Shown: positions 43,143 to 52,533 of the stretch, piece after piece
How positions within the stretch are numbered: position 1 is the stretch's first letter
Layout of the letters: the number at the start of each line of letters is the position of its first letter
Assembly: GCA_048268105.1 (NCBI GenBank)
Contig: JBLWWH010000001.1
Span: 154,142 to 218,141 of the forward strand
Reading direction: 5' to 3'
Source of the DNA: Profundicola sp048268105
GTDB taxonomy: Bacteria; Bacteroidota; Bacteroidia; Flavobacteriales; Weeksellaceae
Length of the DNA stretch: 64,000 bases
Notes under the pieces: generated by a model
The model's input: the letters and a program-made list of their open reading frames with translations, nothing else
Database searches by the model: none
Told to the model about the DNA's origin: nothing
Program-made: the position numbers and the translations under genes

Positions 43143-45011
43143 TTATCTACCTAAATATATTAATAAAATACTAATATCCGAAGGAGAAACTCCACTAATT
43201 CTTGAAGCTTGTGCAATGGTAGCTGGTTGTATTTTTTCTAGTTTTTGCTGTGCTTCTTTTGATATATTATGCAGTTGAGAATAGTCAAAAGTATCTGGAA
43301 TTTTCACGTATTCTAATCGGCTTAATTTGTCTGCATTGTTTTTCTCCTTGCTAATATAACCTTCGTATTTAATTAAAATTTCTGCTTGTTCAAACGCTTC
43401 TTTATCCTCTGGAGTAGATGCTAGATATTCAGAAAATGAAGCTACATTTCTTAATTCATCCAATGAAATTTCTGGACGTTTTACGATGGTATTCATCTTC
43501 ATTCCTTGTGAAATAGGTTTTCCACCTTTCTCTTCAATTACAGGATTTACATCTTCGGGAGAAATAGAATTAAGGGTGATAAAGTCTATTAATTCATGCG
43601 TTCTTTTATGTTTTGTGTCTAATCTAGCCAAGCGTTCATCTTTGGCAAGACCAATCGCATGAGAGATAGGAGTCAGTCTTTCGTCGGCATTATCTTGTCT
43701 CAATAAAATTCTAAATTCAGCTCTAGAAGTAAACATTCTATAAGGTTCTTCGGTTCCTTTAGTGATTAAGTCATCAATCAAAACCCCTATATAAGCATCG
43801 TTTCTTTGTAGAATAAGGGGATCTTTTTCATTATTTTTAAGGTGTGCATTTATCCCTGCCATTAGTCCTTGACAGGCTGCTTCTTCGTATCCAGTTGTTC
43901 CATTTATTTGACCAGCGAAGTATAGATTTTCAACCAATTTAGTTTCTAGCGTATGCTTCAATTGAGTAGGAGGGAAGTAGTCATATTCAATGGCGTATCC
44001 TGGTCTGAAAATTTTAGCTTTCTCGAAACCAGGAATCGTTCTTAAAGCTTTTGCTTGAACATCTTCTGGTAATGAAGTGGAGAAGCCATTCACGTAAATC
44101 TCAACTGTATCCCAACCTTCTGGCTCAACAAATATTTGGTGTCTGTCTCGTTCAGCGAAACGATTAATCTTGTCTTCGATAGATGGGCAATACCTCGGGC
44201 CAACACTTTTAATTCTACCGTTAAACATAGGAGATCTATCAAAGCCTTCTCTCAAAATGTCGTGAACATCTTGATTGGTGTAGGTCATATGACAATCTCT
44301 TTGATGTGTTAATTTAGGTGTATTTAAGTAGGAGAATTTCTCTGGATTTTGATCACCTGGTTGAACGATCATTTTAGAATAATCTAAGGATCTTCCATCC
44401 ACTCGTGGAGGAGTTCCAGTTTTCATTCTACCTGATTCGAAACCTAAATTTACAAGTTGTTCGGTGATTCCAGTAGCAGCTTTTTCACCCATTCTTCCAC
44501 CACCTAGTTGCTTGTCTCCAACGTGAATTAAACCATTTAAAAAAGTTCCATTGGTAAGAATTACGCTCTTGCATTTAATCTCTAGACCTAAACTTGTTTT
44601 AACGCCAACTACTTTGTTGTTTTCAACCAATAGTCCAGTCACCATGTCTTGATAGAAATCTACATTTTGTATTTCCTCTAACATGATTCGCCATTTCTCC
44701 GAGAATCGCATTCTATCGGATTGCGCCCTGGGACTCCACATAGCTGGACCTTTTGAAAGGTTGAGCATTTTAAATTGAATCATAGTATGATCGGTGATGA
44801 TTCCTGAGTAGCCACCAAGCGCATCGATTTCTCTAACAATTTGTCCTTTTGCAATTCCGCCCATGGCAGGATTGCAAGACATTTGCCCCAGAACCTGAAG
44901 GTTCATAGTTACTAATAAAGTTGAGGAACCAAGATTCGCAGCAGCGGCAGCTGCTTCACAGCCAGCATGCCCACCGCCTACGACAATAACATCATATTCT
45001 TGTAAAAACAT
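43143..45011 (-). CDS. mnmG: tRNA uridine-5-carboxymethylaminomethyl modification enzyme MnmG (GidA)
   Basis: This 622-residue FAD protein has the dinucleotide motif VVGGGHAGCEAA (10-21), the GGRMGEKA and TPPRVDGRS segments, the NGTTGYEEAA region and the C-terminal helical domain of GidA (about 540-622, IPDTFDYSQLHNIS...). With MnmE it makes cmnm5U34 in tRNA. It is flanked by parS sites at both ends (43110-43125 and 45026-45041), the arrangement long known for gidA-parAB regions near replication origins. parA and parB are not in this window. Confidence 0.96.
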   Translation of the reverse strand: MFLQEYDVIVVGGGHAGCEAAAAAANLGSSTLLVTMNLQVLGQMSCNPAMGGIAKGQIVREIDALGGYSGIITDHTMIQFKMLNLSKGPAMWSPRAQSDRMRFSEKWRIMLEEIQNVDFYQDMVTGLLVENNKVVGVKTSLGLEIKCKSVILTNGTFLNGLIHVGDKQLGGGRMGEKAATGITEQLVNLGFESGRMKTGTPPRVDGRSLDYSKMIVQPGDQNPEKFSYLNTPKLTHQRDCHMTYTNQDVHDILREGFDRSPMFNGRIKSVGPRYCPSIEDKINRFAERDRHQIFVEPEGWDTVEIYVNGFSTSLPEDVQAKALRTIPGFEKAKIFRPGYAIEYDYFPPTQLKHTLETKLVENLYFAGQINGTTGYEEAACQGLMAGINAHLKNNEKDPLILQRNDAYIGVLIDDLITKGTEEPYRMFTSRAEFRILLRQDNADERLTPISHAIGLAKDERLARLDTKHKRTHELIDFITLNSISPEDVNPVIEEKGGKPISQGMKMNTIVKRPEISLDELRNVASFSEYLASTPEDKEAFEQAEILIKYEGYISKEKNNADKLSRLEYVKIPDTFDYSQLHNISKEAQQKLEKIQPATIAQASRISGVSPSDISILLIYLGR

Positions 45012-45025
45012 AAATCACATTTAGA

Positions 45026-45041
45026 TGTTCCACGTGGAACA
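45026..45041. promoter_or_regulatory. parS centromere-like site 2
   Basis: TGTTCCACGTGGAACA is a perfect 16-bp palindrome and full match to the ParB-binding consensus. It lies 14 bases upstream of the mnmG start. Confidence 0.92.
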
Positions 45042-45117
45042 TTGCGCTGCAAAGTTATGATATTTTGAAAGAAATTTGTCTTAAGAGATGTTAAGGTAAG
45101 CAGGACTTGGTTGGAAA

Positions 45118-45540
45118 TCATTCCTCGTTATGAAGAAGGAAATCAATGCACTCGTCTTCTTTTTGTCTCATGATTATTTGCTCTTCTTCTGTATGGTCAT
45201 TATAGCCGAGTAGATGCAAAAGTCCATGAATCATAACTCGAGCTAATTCTTTATCGAATGTTGTTTCATATTCAAAAGAATGGTCAGAGACTCTATCTAT
45301 ACTTATAAATATATCACCATTAATTTCATTTTCATCTGAGTAATCAAAGCTTATGATGTCTGTATAGTAATCGTGTTGCAAGTGATTCTTGTTAATTTCT
45401 AAAAGATATTCATCGTCACAAAAAATGAGGTTTACATTTCCTATTTTTGCTTGCTCTTTATCGACACATGCATAGATCCAATCGCGATAGAAATCTTGAT
45501 CCTGTAGTTCGAATTCGGTCTCTGTAAAAAAGTTAATCAT
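45118..45540 (-). CDS. ybeY: Endoribonuclease YbeY (rRNA maturation factor)
   Basis: This 140-residue protein has the UPF0054 zinc motif as MIHGLLHLLGYNDHTEEE (about 108-125) and the DIISFDYSDENEINGDIFIS segment. The classical third histidine follows GYD directly; here it is GYNDH, the shifted arrangement common in Bacteroidota YbeY. YbeY takes part in 16S rRNA 3' processing and ribosome quality control. It sits upstream of mnmG in the same direction. Confidence 0.9.
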   Translation of the reverse strand: MINFFTETEFELQDQDFYRDWIYACVDKEQAKIGNVNLIFCDDEYLLEINKNHLQHDYYTDIISFDYSDENEINGDIFISIDRVSDHSFEYETTFDKELARVMIHGLLHLLGYNDHTEEEQIIMRQKEDECIDFLLHNEE

Positions 45541-45641
45541 GTGCTTGATTCTAAGGCTAAAATATTAAAAACATTTTTAGTATTCAAAAGATTGTGAAAT
45601 TTATAAAACTTGATTAATTTTACTCGCAAATATTATAGTAA

Positions 45642-47141
45642 ATGAAAAACGTAACGCGCTTTATTGCTTTTGTAGTCATTTTATTTTTGGTATTATTCAT
45701 TTTATACAAGTATCCCTTGTATGCAGTAGTGTTTGTTGCTATATTCTTAGTGGCAATTGGAGTCTATGACTTGACCCAAAAGAAGCACACTATTTTAAGA
45801 AATTTTCCCATTATTGGACATATGCGTTATATCCTAGAGGGAATAGGACCAGAAATCAGACAGTATTTTGTAGAAAGTGATACCGATGGAAAACCATTAA
45901 ATCGTAACCAAAGATCTTATATATATTCTCGTGCTAAATTGCAGCATACGAAACACCCTTTTGGAACTGAGCATGATTTGCAAAGAGAACAAATTGAATG
46001 GGCAGCTCATTCCATGTTCCCAGCTAAAGTTTTAAATACGCCACCTAGAGTTAGGGTAGGTGGTAAAGATTGTTTGCAACCATATGAGTCGAGTATATTC
46101 AATATCTCTGCTATGAGTTATGGTTCATTGAGTAAAAATGCGATTATTGCCTTAAACAAAGGTGCAGCCGAAGGAGGTTTCTCTCACAACACTGGAGAGG
46201 GTAGTGTGTCTCCATATCACTTGCAAGGTGGTGATTTAGTATATCAAATTGGTACAGGTTATTTTGGATGTAGAGCATTAGATGGTGGGTTTGATCCCGA
46301 AAAATATAAGGTAACTTCAGCTATTCCTGAGGTTAAAATGATTGAGTTAAAGCTTTCTCAGGGTGCAAAACCTGGGCATGGAGGTATTTTGCCAGCTTCT
46401 AAAAACAATGAGGAAATTGCCGCGATTCGTGGAGTTATGCCTCACACCGAAATCGATTCTCCAAATGGTCATAGAGCATTTAATACGCCTATAGGCTTAG
46501 TAGAATTCATCAAAACATTAAGAGATTTATCTGGAGGTAAACCAATTGGTTTTAAATTATGTATTGGTAGCAGAGATGAATTTATCGATATCTGCGAAGC
46601 CATGGTAGAAACTGGAATTACACCCGACTTTATTACCGTTGATGGTGCAGAAGGAGGAACAGGTGCAGCTCCAATTATTTTCTCTGACCACGTAGGTATG
46701 CCCTATGAAAATGCTTTAATCTTTGTTGTTGATACATTGCGTAAATATAAATTAGAAGACGAAATCAAAATCATTGCAGCAGGTAAACTAATCGATGGTT
46801 TCTCGATCTTTAAAGCATTATGTTTAGGTGCAGATATCGTAAACACGGGTAGAGGTATGATGTTAGCTTTAGGATGTATCCAAGCTTTAGAATGTGATAA
46901 AAATACTTGTCCTACAGGTGTTGCAACAGATAAACCACACTTGGTAAGAGGTCTTGTGGTGGAAGATAAATATAAACGTGTAGCCAACTATCATAGAGAA
47001 ACGGTGAAGGATTTCTTAGAGTTATTTGCAGCCGCTGGTTGTACCGATTTGAGTCAATTAAATAGATCTTATGTTTTCAAACAAATGAATAATCAAGTGG
47101 TAGGTTTCCAGGAAAGATACCCAGATGTTTGTGCTATTTAA
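45642..47141 (+). CDS. FMN-binding glutamate-synthase-family protein (GltB2-like)
   Basis: This 499-residue protein has one or two N-terminal membrane helices (about 5-41) and a TIM-barrel glutamate synthase central/FMN domain (about 90-480), with SAMSYGSLSKNAI, GTGYFGCR, KPGHGGILP and VDGAEGGTGAAPI. The cysteines in ECDKNTCPTGVAT match the 3Fe-4S ligand segment of glutamate synthase. It lacks the glutaminase domain, so it is a stand-alone synthase-like oxidoreductase, and glutamate formation is uncertain. It is monocistronic with its own terminator. Confidence 0.88.
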   Translation: MKNVTRFIAFVVILFLVLFILYKYPLYAVVFVAIFLVAIGVYDLTQKKHTILRNFPIIGHMRYILEGIGPEIRQYFVESDTDGKPLNRNQRSYIYSRAKLQHTKHPFGTEHDLQREQIEWAAHSMFPAKVLNTPPRVRVGGKDCLQPYESSIFNISAMSYGSLSKNAIIALNKGAAEGGFSHNTGEGSVSPYHLQGGDLVYQIGTGYFGCRALDGGFDPEKYKVTSAIPEVKMIELKLSQGAKPGHGGILPASKNNEEIAAIRGVMPHTEIDSPNGHRAFNTPIGLVEFIKTLRDLSGGKPIGFKLCIGSRDEFIDICEAMVETGITPDFITVDGAEGGTGAAPIIFSDHVGMPYENALIFVVDTLRKYKLEDEIKIIAAGKLIDGFSIFKALCLGADIVNTGRGMMLALGCIQALECDKNTCPTGVATDKPHLVRGLVVEDKYKRVANYHRETVKDFLELFAAAGCTDLSQLNRSYVFKQMNNQVVGFQERYPDVCAI

Positions 47142-47170
47142 GTCAAAAAATTAAATATATTTTACAAAGA

Positions 47171-47200
47171 AAGAATACCGATAAGGTGTTCTTTTTTTTT
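47171..47200 (+). terminator. Terminator after the glutamate-synthase-like gene
   Basis: AAGAATACC (47171-47179) pairs with GGTGTTCTT (47185-47193), one G-T pair, 5-base loop, followed by a long T-run. Confidence 0.8.
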
Positions 47201-47281
47201 TGCTTTTAAATTATATTATCCTTTATCAACATAATCTTAAAATAAACTCGCCATAATTACGTTTTAAAGTAAAGCCTTTGA

Positions 47282-47767
47282 ATGAGGAATATCTATTATC
47301 TTTTTCTAATACTTGCTATTTCTTCCTGCGAATTAAAAGAAAGTCCTTTTGATTTCGATGAAAAGGATATGGATACCCCTATTATTGCCATGGACCCTTT
47401 TCAGGTAGAACCCGATTTTAATATAAGTTCATTTGCTAGGGTTCCAGATATTGAAAGCAACGCGACTTGCTACTTTTCCTTAACTAAAAATGCTTTTTTA
47501 GATCAACAGTACATTTATGCTGGCATGAACTCAAATAAACGTAGTTTTATGCAAGTAAATGGAAAGTGGGTCGAATTTAGTTGCCAAGTATCAGAGGTGA
47601 AAGATAGTTTGCACATTCGTACAAGCAATGCAAATCTACAATTGGAAATTCAGGCGAAAAAGGACTCCGCAACCTTTAATAAAATACAGTATAGAGGTGA
47701 AATCATGATCTCCATAGATGGAGAAGAGCAAATTGCTAGTAGCGTATATGGTGAATGTGATTGCTAG
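47282..47767 (+). CDS. Lipoprotein of unknown function
   Basis: This 161-residue protein has a signal peptide with the lipobox LAISSC (C17) and an acidic linker (about 20-50). The body is beta-rich with CYFSLTKNAFLDQQYIYAG in the middle and the C-terminus ends YGECDC. I recognise no family. It is the first of two consecutive small lipoprotein-like genes, 42 bases apart, running towards trmN6. Confidence 0.6.
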   Translation: MRNIYYLFLILAISSCELKESPFDFDEKDMDTPIIAMDPFQVEPDFNISSFARVPDIESNATCYFSLTKNAFLDQQYIYAGMNSNKRSFMQVNGKWVEFSCQVSEVKDSLHIRTSNANLQLEIQAKKDSATFNKIQYRGEIMISIDGEEQIASSVYGECDC

Positions 47768-47809
47768 AAATTGGCATGATATTTCTTGTCTTAAGATAAA
47801 ATCAGATAT

Positions 47810-48331
47810 ATGTTAAGTTTAAGATTTCTATTCGCCTTTATCATCTTTTTGCAAACCACGGATTGTAAAGATTCCGATCCAATTGTTCAGGATCAAACAC
47901 CAGAAATTATGCAAAATGATGAAGTAATTCTCAACGATACAAATCAAAATACACTAGAAAATATGGAAAGCCTGGTAGTGGAATATTATGGTGGAATGCG
48001 CGGAGAAAAACAAGTAATGATTATTACTAAGGATGAAATTTCATACAGCTATAAAGATTTAAATAATGAAAAACCTTTAATTCAAAAGGAGGCTACTTCA
48101 GCTGAAATATGGTCAGAATTAAATCAAAATTTCAATTTAAATGAATTTAGAAAGCTTAAAAATGGAGCATCCAAAGTTGTGTTCGATGGAATGGATTACA
48201 TCTTCACGGTGAAAGGAGGATTTGGAGAATTAAAAGTTACAAACCCTCTGGATCATAATATAGAAATGACGAAATTCTTCGAGGTATTGAAAAGTAAAAT
48301 TCAGAAATTCCATGAATCTAAAGACCAGTAA
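47810..48331 (+). CDS. Probable exported lipoprotein of unknown function
   Basis: This 173-residue protein has a hydrophobic N-terminus and a possible lipobox QTTDC (C19), followed by a D/E/N/Q-rich linker and a compact alpha/beta domain from about residue 50 (VVEYYGGMRGEKQVMIITKDE ... FTVKGGFGELKVTNP). The pattern of a short beta-domain measuring YGGMRG is seen in small Flavobacteriales lipoproteins, but it has no name I know. Its 3' end abuts trmN6 with 2 bases between the convergent stops. Confidence 0.6.
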   Translation: MLSLRFLFAFIIFLQTTDCKDSDPIVQDQTPEIMQNDEVILNDTNQNTLENMESLVVEYYGGMRGEKQVMIITKDEISYSYKDLNNEKPLIQKEATSAEIWSELNQNFNLNEFRKLKNGASKVVFDGMDYIFTVKGGFGELKVTNPLDHNIEMTKFFEVLKSKIQKFHESKDQ

Positions 48332-48333
48332 GT

Positions 48334-49038
48334 CTAAAACTTTAAGTAAAAGTCTTTCGCCAACTCTTTATATTCTTGGGTATAAATATGTCTTTCCACT
48401 TCAATGATTAATTCCTTTGGAATGGATTTTTTTTGTTCACGTCCGAATGCAATTAGGCTTCTTTTGATCGGTGCTTTTATATTTCCGCGCACGCGAGTTA
48501 TTTTATTGGGGAACAAATTATGTTTGGCTGCTAACTCACAAATATGTAATTCTTCTTTAAAAGGAATGATAATCGAAAAAATTCCATTGGATGAAAGTAG
48601 ACTATCCACTTTTTCGATTAACTCTGAGAATTCTAGGCTAGAAGCGTTTCGAGCCAAATTTCTTTTATTATTTGGCGCAAAAGTTTTTTCGGTATAGAAA
48701 GGAGGGTTGGACATAATTAAATCGAAATGCGACGAAAAAAACAGGGTTTTTATATCCGATTTAATGCATTTTAAGCGATGAGCCCAGGGACTTGCTTCAA
48801 AATTAAATTTAGCCTCCTCATAAGCGCCTAAATCGATTTCTACAGCAGTTATCTCGGCATTTTGTGTTCTCTGAGCCATCATCAATGAAATAACTCCCGT
48901 TCCAGCTCCAATATCTAATATTCTCTTAGGTTCATTGATAATGGGTGTCCAAGCTCCCAAAAGAACAGCATCGGTTCCAACTTTGGCAGCTGCTCTATTT
49001 TGTGTGATTTGAAATTGTTTAAATCTGAATGTTGACAT
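48334..49038 (-). CDS. trmN6: tRNA1(Val) (adenine(37)-N6)-methyltransferase
   Basis: This 234-residue methyltransferase has the YfiC/TrmN6 start FRFKQFQITQNRAAAKVGTD, the SAM motif ILDIGAGTGVISLMMAQ (about 40-56) and the N6-adenine signature SNPPFY (about 109-114). It methylates A37 of tRNA-Val. The promoter is a good match and the mRNA appears leaderless: TATATTTG ends 5 bases before the ATG. Confidence 0.92.
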   Translation of the reverse strand: MSTFRFKQFQITQNRAAAKVGTDAVLLGAWTPIINEPKRILDIGAGTGVISLMMAQRTQNAEITAVEIDLGAYEEAKFNFEASPWAHRLKCIKSDIKTLFFSSHFDLIMSNPPFYTEKTFAPNNKRNLARNASSLEFSELIEKVDSLLSSNGIFSIIIPFKEELHICELAAKHNLFPNKITRVRGNIKAPIKRSLIAFGREQKKSIPKELIIEVERHIYTQEYKELAKDFYLKF

Positions 49039-49043
49039 CTTTG

Positions 49044-49076
49044 CAAATATACACGCTCACTTAATTTAATTTCAAA
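49044..49076 (-). promoter_or_regulatory. trmN6 promoter, probably leaderless
   Basis: On the minus strand TTTG (49076-49073), a 21-base spacer and TATATTTG (49051-49044) match the Bacteroidota -33/-7 promoter consensus. The start codon begins 5 bases after the -7 box, so transcription should start at or very near the A of the ATG. Confidence 0.7.
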
Positions 49077-49182
49077 AGTCGGTCAGAGAAAACTAAATTT
49101 TTCTTATTTAAATCATAAAAACAAGAAGTATGTTTTGAACTGGAAATAAATTGACTAAATTTAACATTCAAAATTCAAATTT

Positions 49183-50430
49183 ATGGAACACAAATTCTAT
49201 CCAGAGAGTAAAATGATGAGCCACGGATACAATCCGCAGTGGTCAGAAGGAGCTATAAAATGTCCGATTTTCCAAACTTCAACTTTTGTTTTTAAATCAG
49301 CAGAAGAGGGAAAGGCATTTTTTGAGTTAGCCTATGGTAAAAGAGATGCAGAACCAAATGAGGTTCCGGGATTAATTTATTCAAGGTTAAACAATCCAGA
49401 TTTACAGATTCTAGAAGAGCGTTTGTGTTTATGGGATAAGGCAGAACAAGCTGCTGTTTTCGAAAGTGGAATGTCTGCCATCTCAACCGTTTTATTGGAG
49501 TTTTTAAGACCAGGAGACTTATTGCTTTATAGCCGCCCAGTGTATGGTGGAACAGATCACTTTATTAATGAAGTTCTTCCGCAATTTAATGTAGAAGTAG
49601 TTGAATTCTATGCAGGTCAGTCTCAAGAAGAAATTCAAGCGAATATTGATAAAACAGGAAAAGCTGATAGATTAAAACTAATTCTTTGCGAAACGCCAGC
49701 GAATCCTACCAATGCACAGATAGATTTTGAGGTTTGTGCGGCAATTAAAGAGCACTACAGTACAGAAGAGAATCCGGTGTATATGGCGGTAGATAATACT
49801 TATATGGGACCACTTTGGCAACATCCTTTAGAGCATGGAGCTGATTTAGTGATGTATTCTGCGACAAAATATATTGGAGGACATTCGGATTTAATTGCGG
49901 GTGCTGTATTAGGTTCAAATGAGCTTATGGCACGAATTAAAGGCCTTAGAACCTTCCTAGGGAACATGGCGAGTCCAAATACAGGTTGGTTGCTTATGCG
50001 AAGCTTAGAGACCTTAAAAGTGCGTATGGAAGCACAACAAGCGAATGCTATTAAGATTGCTGATTTCTTGAAGAATCATGACAAAGTAGAAAAGGTGTAT
50101 TATTTAGGTCACTTAGAAGAAAGAACTAAAGATCACGAAATCTTCAAAAGACAATGTTCAGGGCCAGGAGCCATGGTTGCTTTTGATGTGAAAGGTGGTG
50201 AAAAAGAAGCGTTTAAAGTTCTAAACAGCTTAAAACTAATTCAATTAGCTGTGAGTTTAGGTTCGACAGAAAGTTTAGTTCAGCATCCCAAATCAATGAC
50301 CCACGCAGGTGTTCCAGAAGAAGATTTAGAGAGATTGAGGATTACAGATAAATTAATCAGATTATCTGCAGGTGTAGAAAATTACGAAGATTTAATTTGG
50401 GATTTAGATCAGGCTTTGGCTCAGATTTAA
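49183..50430 (+). CDS. Cystathionine gamma-synthase/methionine gamma-lyase family PLP enzyme
   Basis: This 415-residue protein belongs to the Cys/Met metabolism PLP family. It has the PLP lysine in SATKYIGGHSD (near residue 228), the GMSAISTVLLEFLRPGD segment and the GSTESLVQHP C-terminal signature. An insertion AYGKRDAEPNEVPGL near residue 50 distinguishes it from classical MetB. It could be cystathionine gamma-synthase, a gamma-lyase or an O-acetylhomoserine sulfhydrylase; sequence alone does not decide. It is monocistronic, with a terminator shared with the next, convergent gene. Confidence 0.82.
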   Translation: MEHKFYPESKMMSHGYNPQWSEGAIKCPIFQTSTFVFKSAEEGKAFFELAYGKRDAEPNEVPGLIYSRLNNPDLQILEERLCLWDKAEQAAVFESGMSAISTVLLEFLRPGDLLLYSRPVYGGTDHFINEVLPQFNVEVVEFYAGQSQEEIQANIDKTGKADRLKLILCETPANPTNAQIDFEVCAAIKEHYSTEENPVYMAVDNTYMGPLWQHPLEHGADLVMYSATKYIGGHSDLIAGAVLGSNELMARIKGLRTFLGNMASPNTGWLLMRSLETLKVRMEAQQANAIKIADFLKNHDKVEKVYYLGHLEERTKDHEIFKRQCSGPGAMVAFDVKGGEKEAFKVLNSLKLIQLAVSLGSTESLVQHPKSMTHAGVPEEDLERLRITDKLIRLSAGVENYEDLIWDLDQALAQI

Positions 50431-50450
50431 TCACGAAATTTTTAAATATA

Positions 50451-50483
50451 AAAGAGGAGATGCATTTTTCTATCTCCTCTTTT
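50451..50483. terminator. Bidirectional terminator
   Basis: AAAGAGGAGAT (50451-50461) pairs perfectly with ATCTCCTCTTT (50472-50482), 10-base loop, and is followed by T-run on the plus strand and by A/T-rich sequence on the minus strand. Confidence 0.85.
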
Positions 50484-50488
50484 TGTTT

Positions 50489-51232
50489 TTAATCTACTTT
50501 GCTTACGGTTTTAATTCTTTTTCTTAATTCCTTAAAATAGGCTGGAGCTAACCTCATTCGACTTCCATACCAACTAAACATTTCTCCATCTACGACAATA
50601 CATTTAGCCTTAGTAAACGATTGATTAACAGCTTCTATATGTTTTTCTTGGAAGGGATAAGGCTCTGAGGAAAGGAATATATAATCCGGTTGTAAGTTGG
50701 AATCTTTTGTAATTTCAGGATATCGAGACTCATCCTCACAAACATTTTTAAAGCCAGCTAATTGAATCATTTCATGAATAAAGGTATCGTGTCCAATGCT
50801 CATATAAGGATCTTTCCAAATAAAATATAGGACACTAGCAGGTTCAAAAATGGTTTCTAACTTAGCAAATTCCATATTTATTTCTTCTACAATTAGCTCG
50901 GCTTGTGCATAAGTATGCGTTCTCTTGCCAATTTGCAGAATCATCTCATTATTCTCTTCCAAAGTAGCAACATCGGTGATCAAAACATCGCAATGCTTTT
51001 GCAGTTGCTCCACTTCAGATTTTAAATTTTCTTCTCTATTAGCAATGATTAAACTTGGTTTCGCTGCAATAATTTTTTCCATATGAAGCCCTTTTGTTCC
51101 TCCGAATTGAGGGATTTCTTTCACTTCTGGCATGGGATGAATGCAAAATTTGGTTCTCCCTATTAATTGATCTTTTAAACCTAAATCAAACAATAATTCG
51201 GTAATGGAAGGTACGAGAGATATAATTTTCAT
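50489..51232 (-). CDS. Helical-backbone metal receptor (BtuF/FhuD-like) without signal peptide
   Basis: This 247-residue protein starts MKIISLVPSITELLFDLGL (the TTG at 51238 would add two residues). It has the PeriBP_2/BtuF-like two-lobed fold with GRTKFCIHP, PQFGGTKGLH and the central helix region. It lacks a signal peptide or lipobox, so it would be cytosolic, unlike the true ABC binding proteins; such orphan receptors are common in Bacteroidota and are often annotated as cobalamin-binding. No btuC/D genes are adjacent. Ligand is uncertain. Confidence 0.75.
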   Translation of the reverse strand: MKIISLVPSITELLFDLGLKDQLIGRTKFCIHPMPEVKEIPQFGGTKGLHMEKIIAAKPSLIIANREENLKSEVEQLQKHCDVLITDVATLEENNEMILQIGKRTHTYAQAELIVEEINMEFAKLETIFEPASVLYFIWKDPYMSIGHDTFIHEMIQLAGFKNVCEDESRYPEITKDSNLQPDYIFLSSEPYPFQEKHIEAVNQSFTKAKCIVVDGEMFSWYGSRMRLAPAYFKELRKRIKTVSKVD

Positions 51233-51241
51233 AGGCAAAAT

Positions 51242-51607
51242 TTAAAGGTCGGTTAAATCAATTTTCCATTGATTATTTTCTTTTTTCAATTTAATTCTTT
51301 TCTCAAAATTCTCACCAACATCATTGGAAATCACATATAGACAGGTGACTGCTTCATTTGAGTTATCCAAATCAGCACAACCCTTTACCTCAACTGTAAC
51401 AGGTGGAATTTCGCTGGTTTGTTGGTTAATAATAGAATATAAAATACCTTGAGAGTCTTCTGTTACTAAGAACATGGCTGTTTCGAACTGAGAAGAATTC
51501 ATAGCTTCGAGAAATTCTTGCGCCACACTTTTAGGTGAAGAACAAGAAAAGATAAGCAAGATTAAACAGCTTATAAAAAAAGATTTTTTCAACATTTTCA
51601 ACTTCAT
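51242..51607 (-). CDS. Small lipoprotein with a DUF4878-like (NTF2-like) domain
   Basis: This protein of about 121 residues is best started at 51607 (MKLKMLKKSFF), with a lipobox ILLIFSC. The mature part begins PKSVAQEFLEAMNSSQFETA and continues as a small alpha+beta domain ending QWKIDL, the layout of DUF4878/lumazine-binding-like NTF2 proteins. A start at 51655 would add 16 residues in front of the signal peptide and is less likely. Function unknown. It is 9 bases upstream of the metal-receptor gene. Confidence 0.65.
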   Translation of the reverse strand: MKLKMLKKSFFISCLILLIFSCSSPKSVAQEFLEAMNSSQFETAMFLVTEDSQGILYSIINQQTSEIPPVTVEVKGCADLDNSNEAVTCLYVISNDVGENFEKRIKLKKENNQWKIDLTDL

Positions 51608-51678
51608 TGAAATATTAAATATAGGTTTTCTAAATGAAAATCCTATTAAATTCAAAAGGGGAATAGATGAAATTTAAC

Positions 51679-52533
51679 TTAAAATTTAATTCTTTTGAAC
51701 AAATAAATCGCTCCGAATAAAGAAGTAACTAAGGTGATAAATGAGAACATAAGCGCCACACCTGCTGAAACATCTGGATTAAAGTTTAAATAACTGGCAG
51801 AGTAGTAGAAAACAGTTTCTCTAATACCAATTCCAGCGAATGATACTACTGACAACACGCTGGAAACCAAAAATATAAGTATATAAGTGAAAATATTAGC
51901 ATCCGGATGAATAGCCAATAAACTAAATACAATGGTTCCTATTTGAAAGGCTTGAATAACAAAAGAGTAAAGTAGAGTTGGGTAAAAAACCGATTTAAAT
52001 CTTGGAAAAAGTAGGCCCAAAATATAAGGTCCTACCAAAGCTCCAATTAAACCAATGGAGAAAATTATAACTTTAATCCATAATTCAATGTCTAAAGGAA
52101 TAAACACAATACCCAAGCAAATTAGGATGCAAATCGCGCAAAGACCTATAAAACGATCAAAAAACACCGCTGAAGTGATGGTTTTAACCGGCTGATCAAA
52201 ATGTTTGTTCAGTGCAATCACCTTATAAGCATCACCACCAACTCCTCCTGGAATGAAAAAGTTATAGAACATTCCCAAAAGATAGAGGCGTAAATTGTTG
52301 ATAAAGGAAAGCTGAATTTCTGTTTTTTTAAAGTATAAATCTACACGTAAAACCGATAAAACTTGAGAAATTAAAAAGGAAATAAAACCAGCAAATAACA
52401 AGAATTTATTCGCGATCTTCCATTCTTCAGCCAATAAATCCCAATCGATTTTGGTGAAGACAAAATACAATAAACCCAAGCTTACCAGGATTTTGATTGT
52501 CGTAAATAGAGGTTTACGCCAAGACTTTTTCAC
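51679..52533 (-). CDS. Lysylphosphatidylglycerol synthase TM-region family protein (UPF0104-like)
   Basis: This 284-residue protein has about seven to eight transmembrane helices and the LPG_synthase_TM signatures: FIPGGVGGDAYK (about 93-104) and the late VSFAGIGIRE segment. It is the flippase-like membrane part only, without the MprF synthase domain. These proteins are found with polyprenol-phosphate glycosyltransferases and are thought to move lipid-linked sugars. It starts with GTG and overlaps the GT2 gene by 20 bases, so it is translationally coupled to it. Confidence 0.85.
   Translation of the reverse strand: MKKSWRKPLFTTIKILVSLGLLYFVFTKIDWDLLAEEWKIANKFLLFAGFISFLISQVLSVLRVDLYFKKTEIQLSFINNLRLYLLGMFYNFFIPGGVGGDAYKVIALNKHFDQPVKTITSAVFFDRFIGLCAICILICLGIVFIPLDIELWIKVIIFSIGLIGALVGPYILGLLFPRFKSVFYPTLLYSFVIQAFQIGTIVFSLLAIHPDANIFTYILIFLVSSVLSVVSFAGIGIRETVFYYSASYLNFNPDVSAGVALMFSFITLVTSLFGAIYLFKRIKF

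Noticed and set aside
49080..49182. Possible SAM or cobalamin riboswitch before the Cys/Met PLP enzyme gene
   Set aside because: The leader is short, AT-rich and shows no conserved stem pattern.
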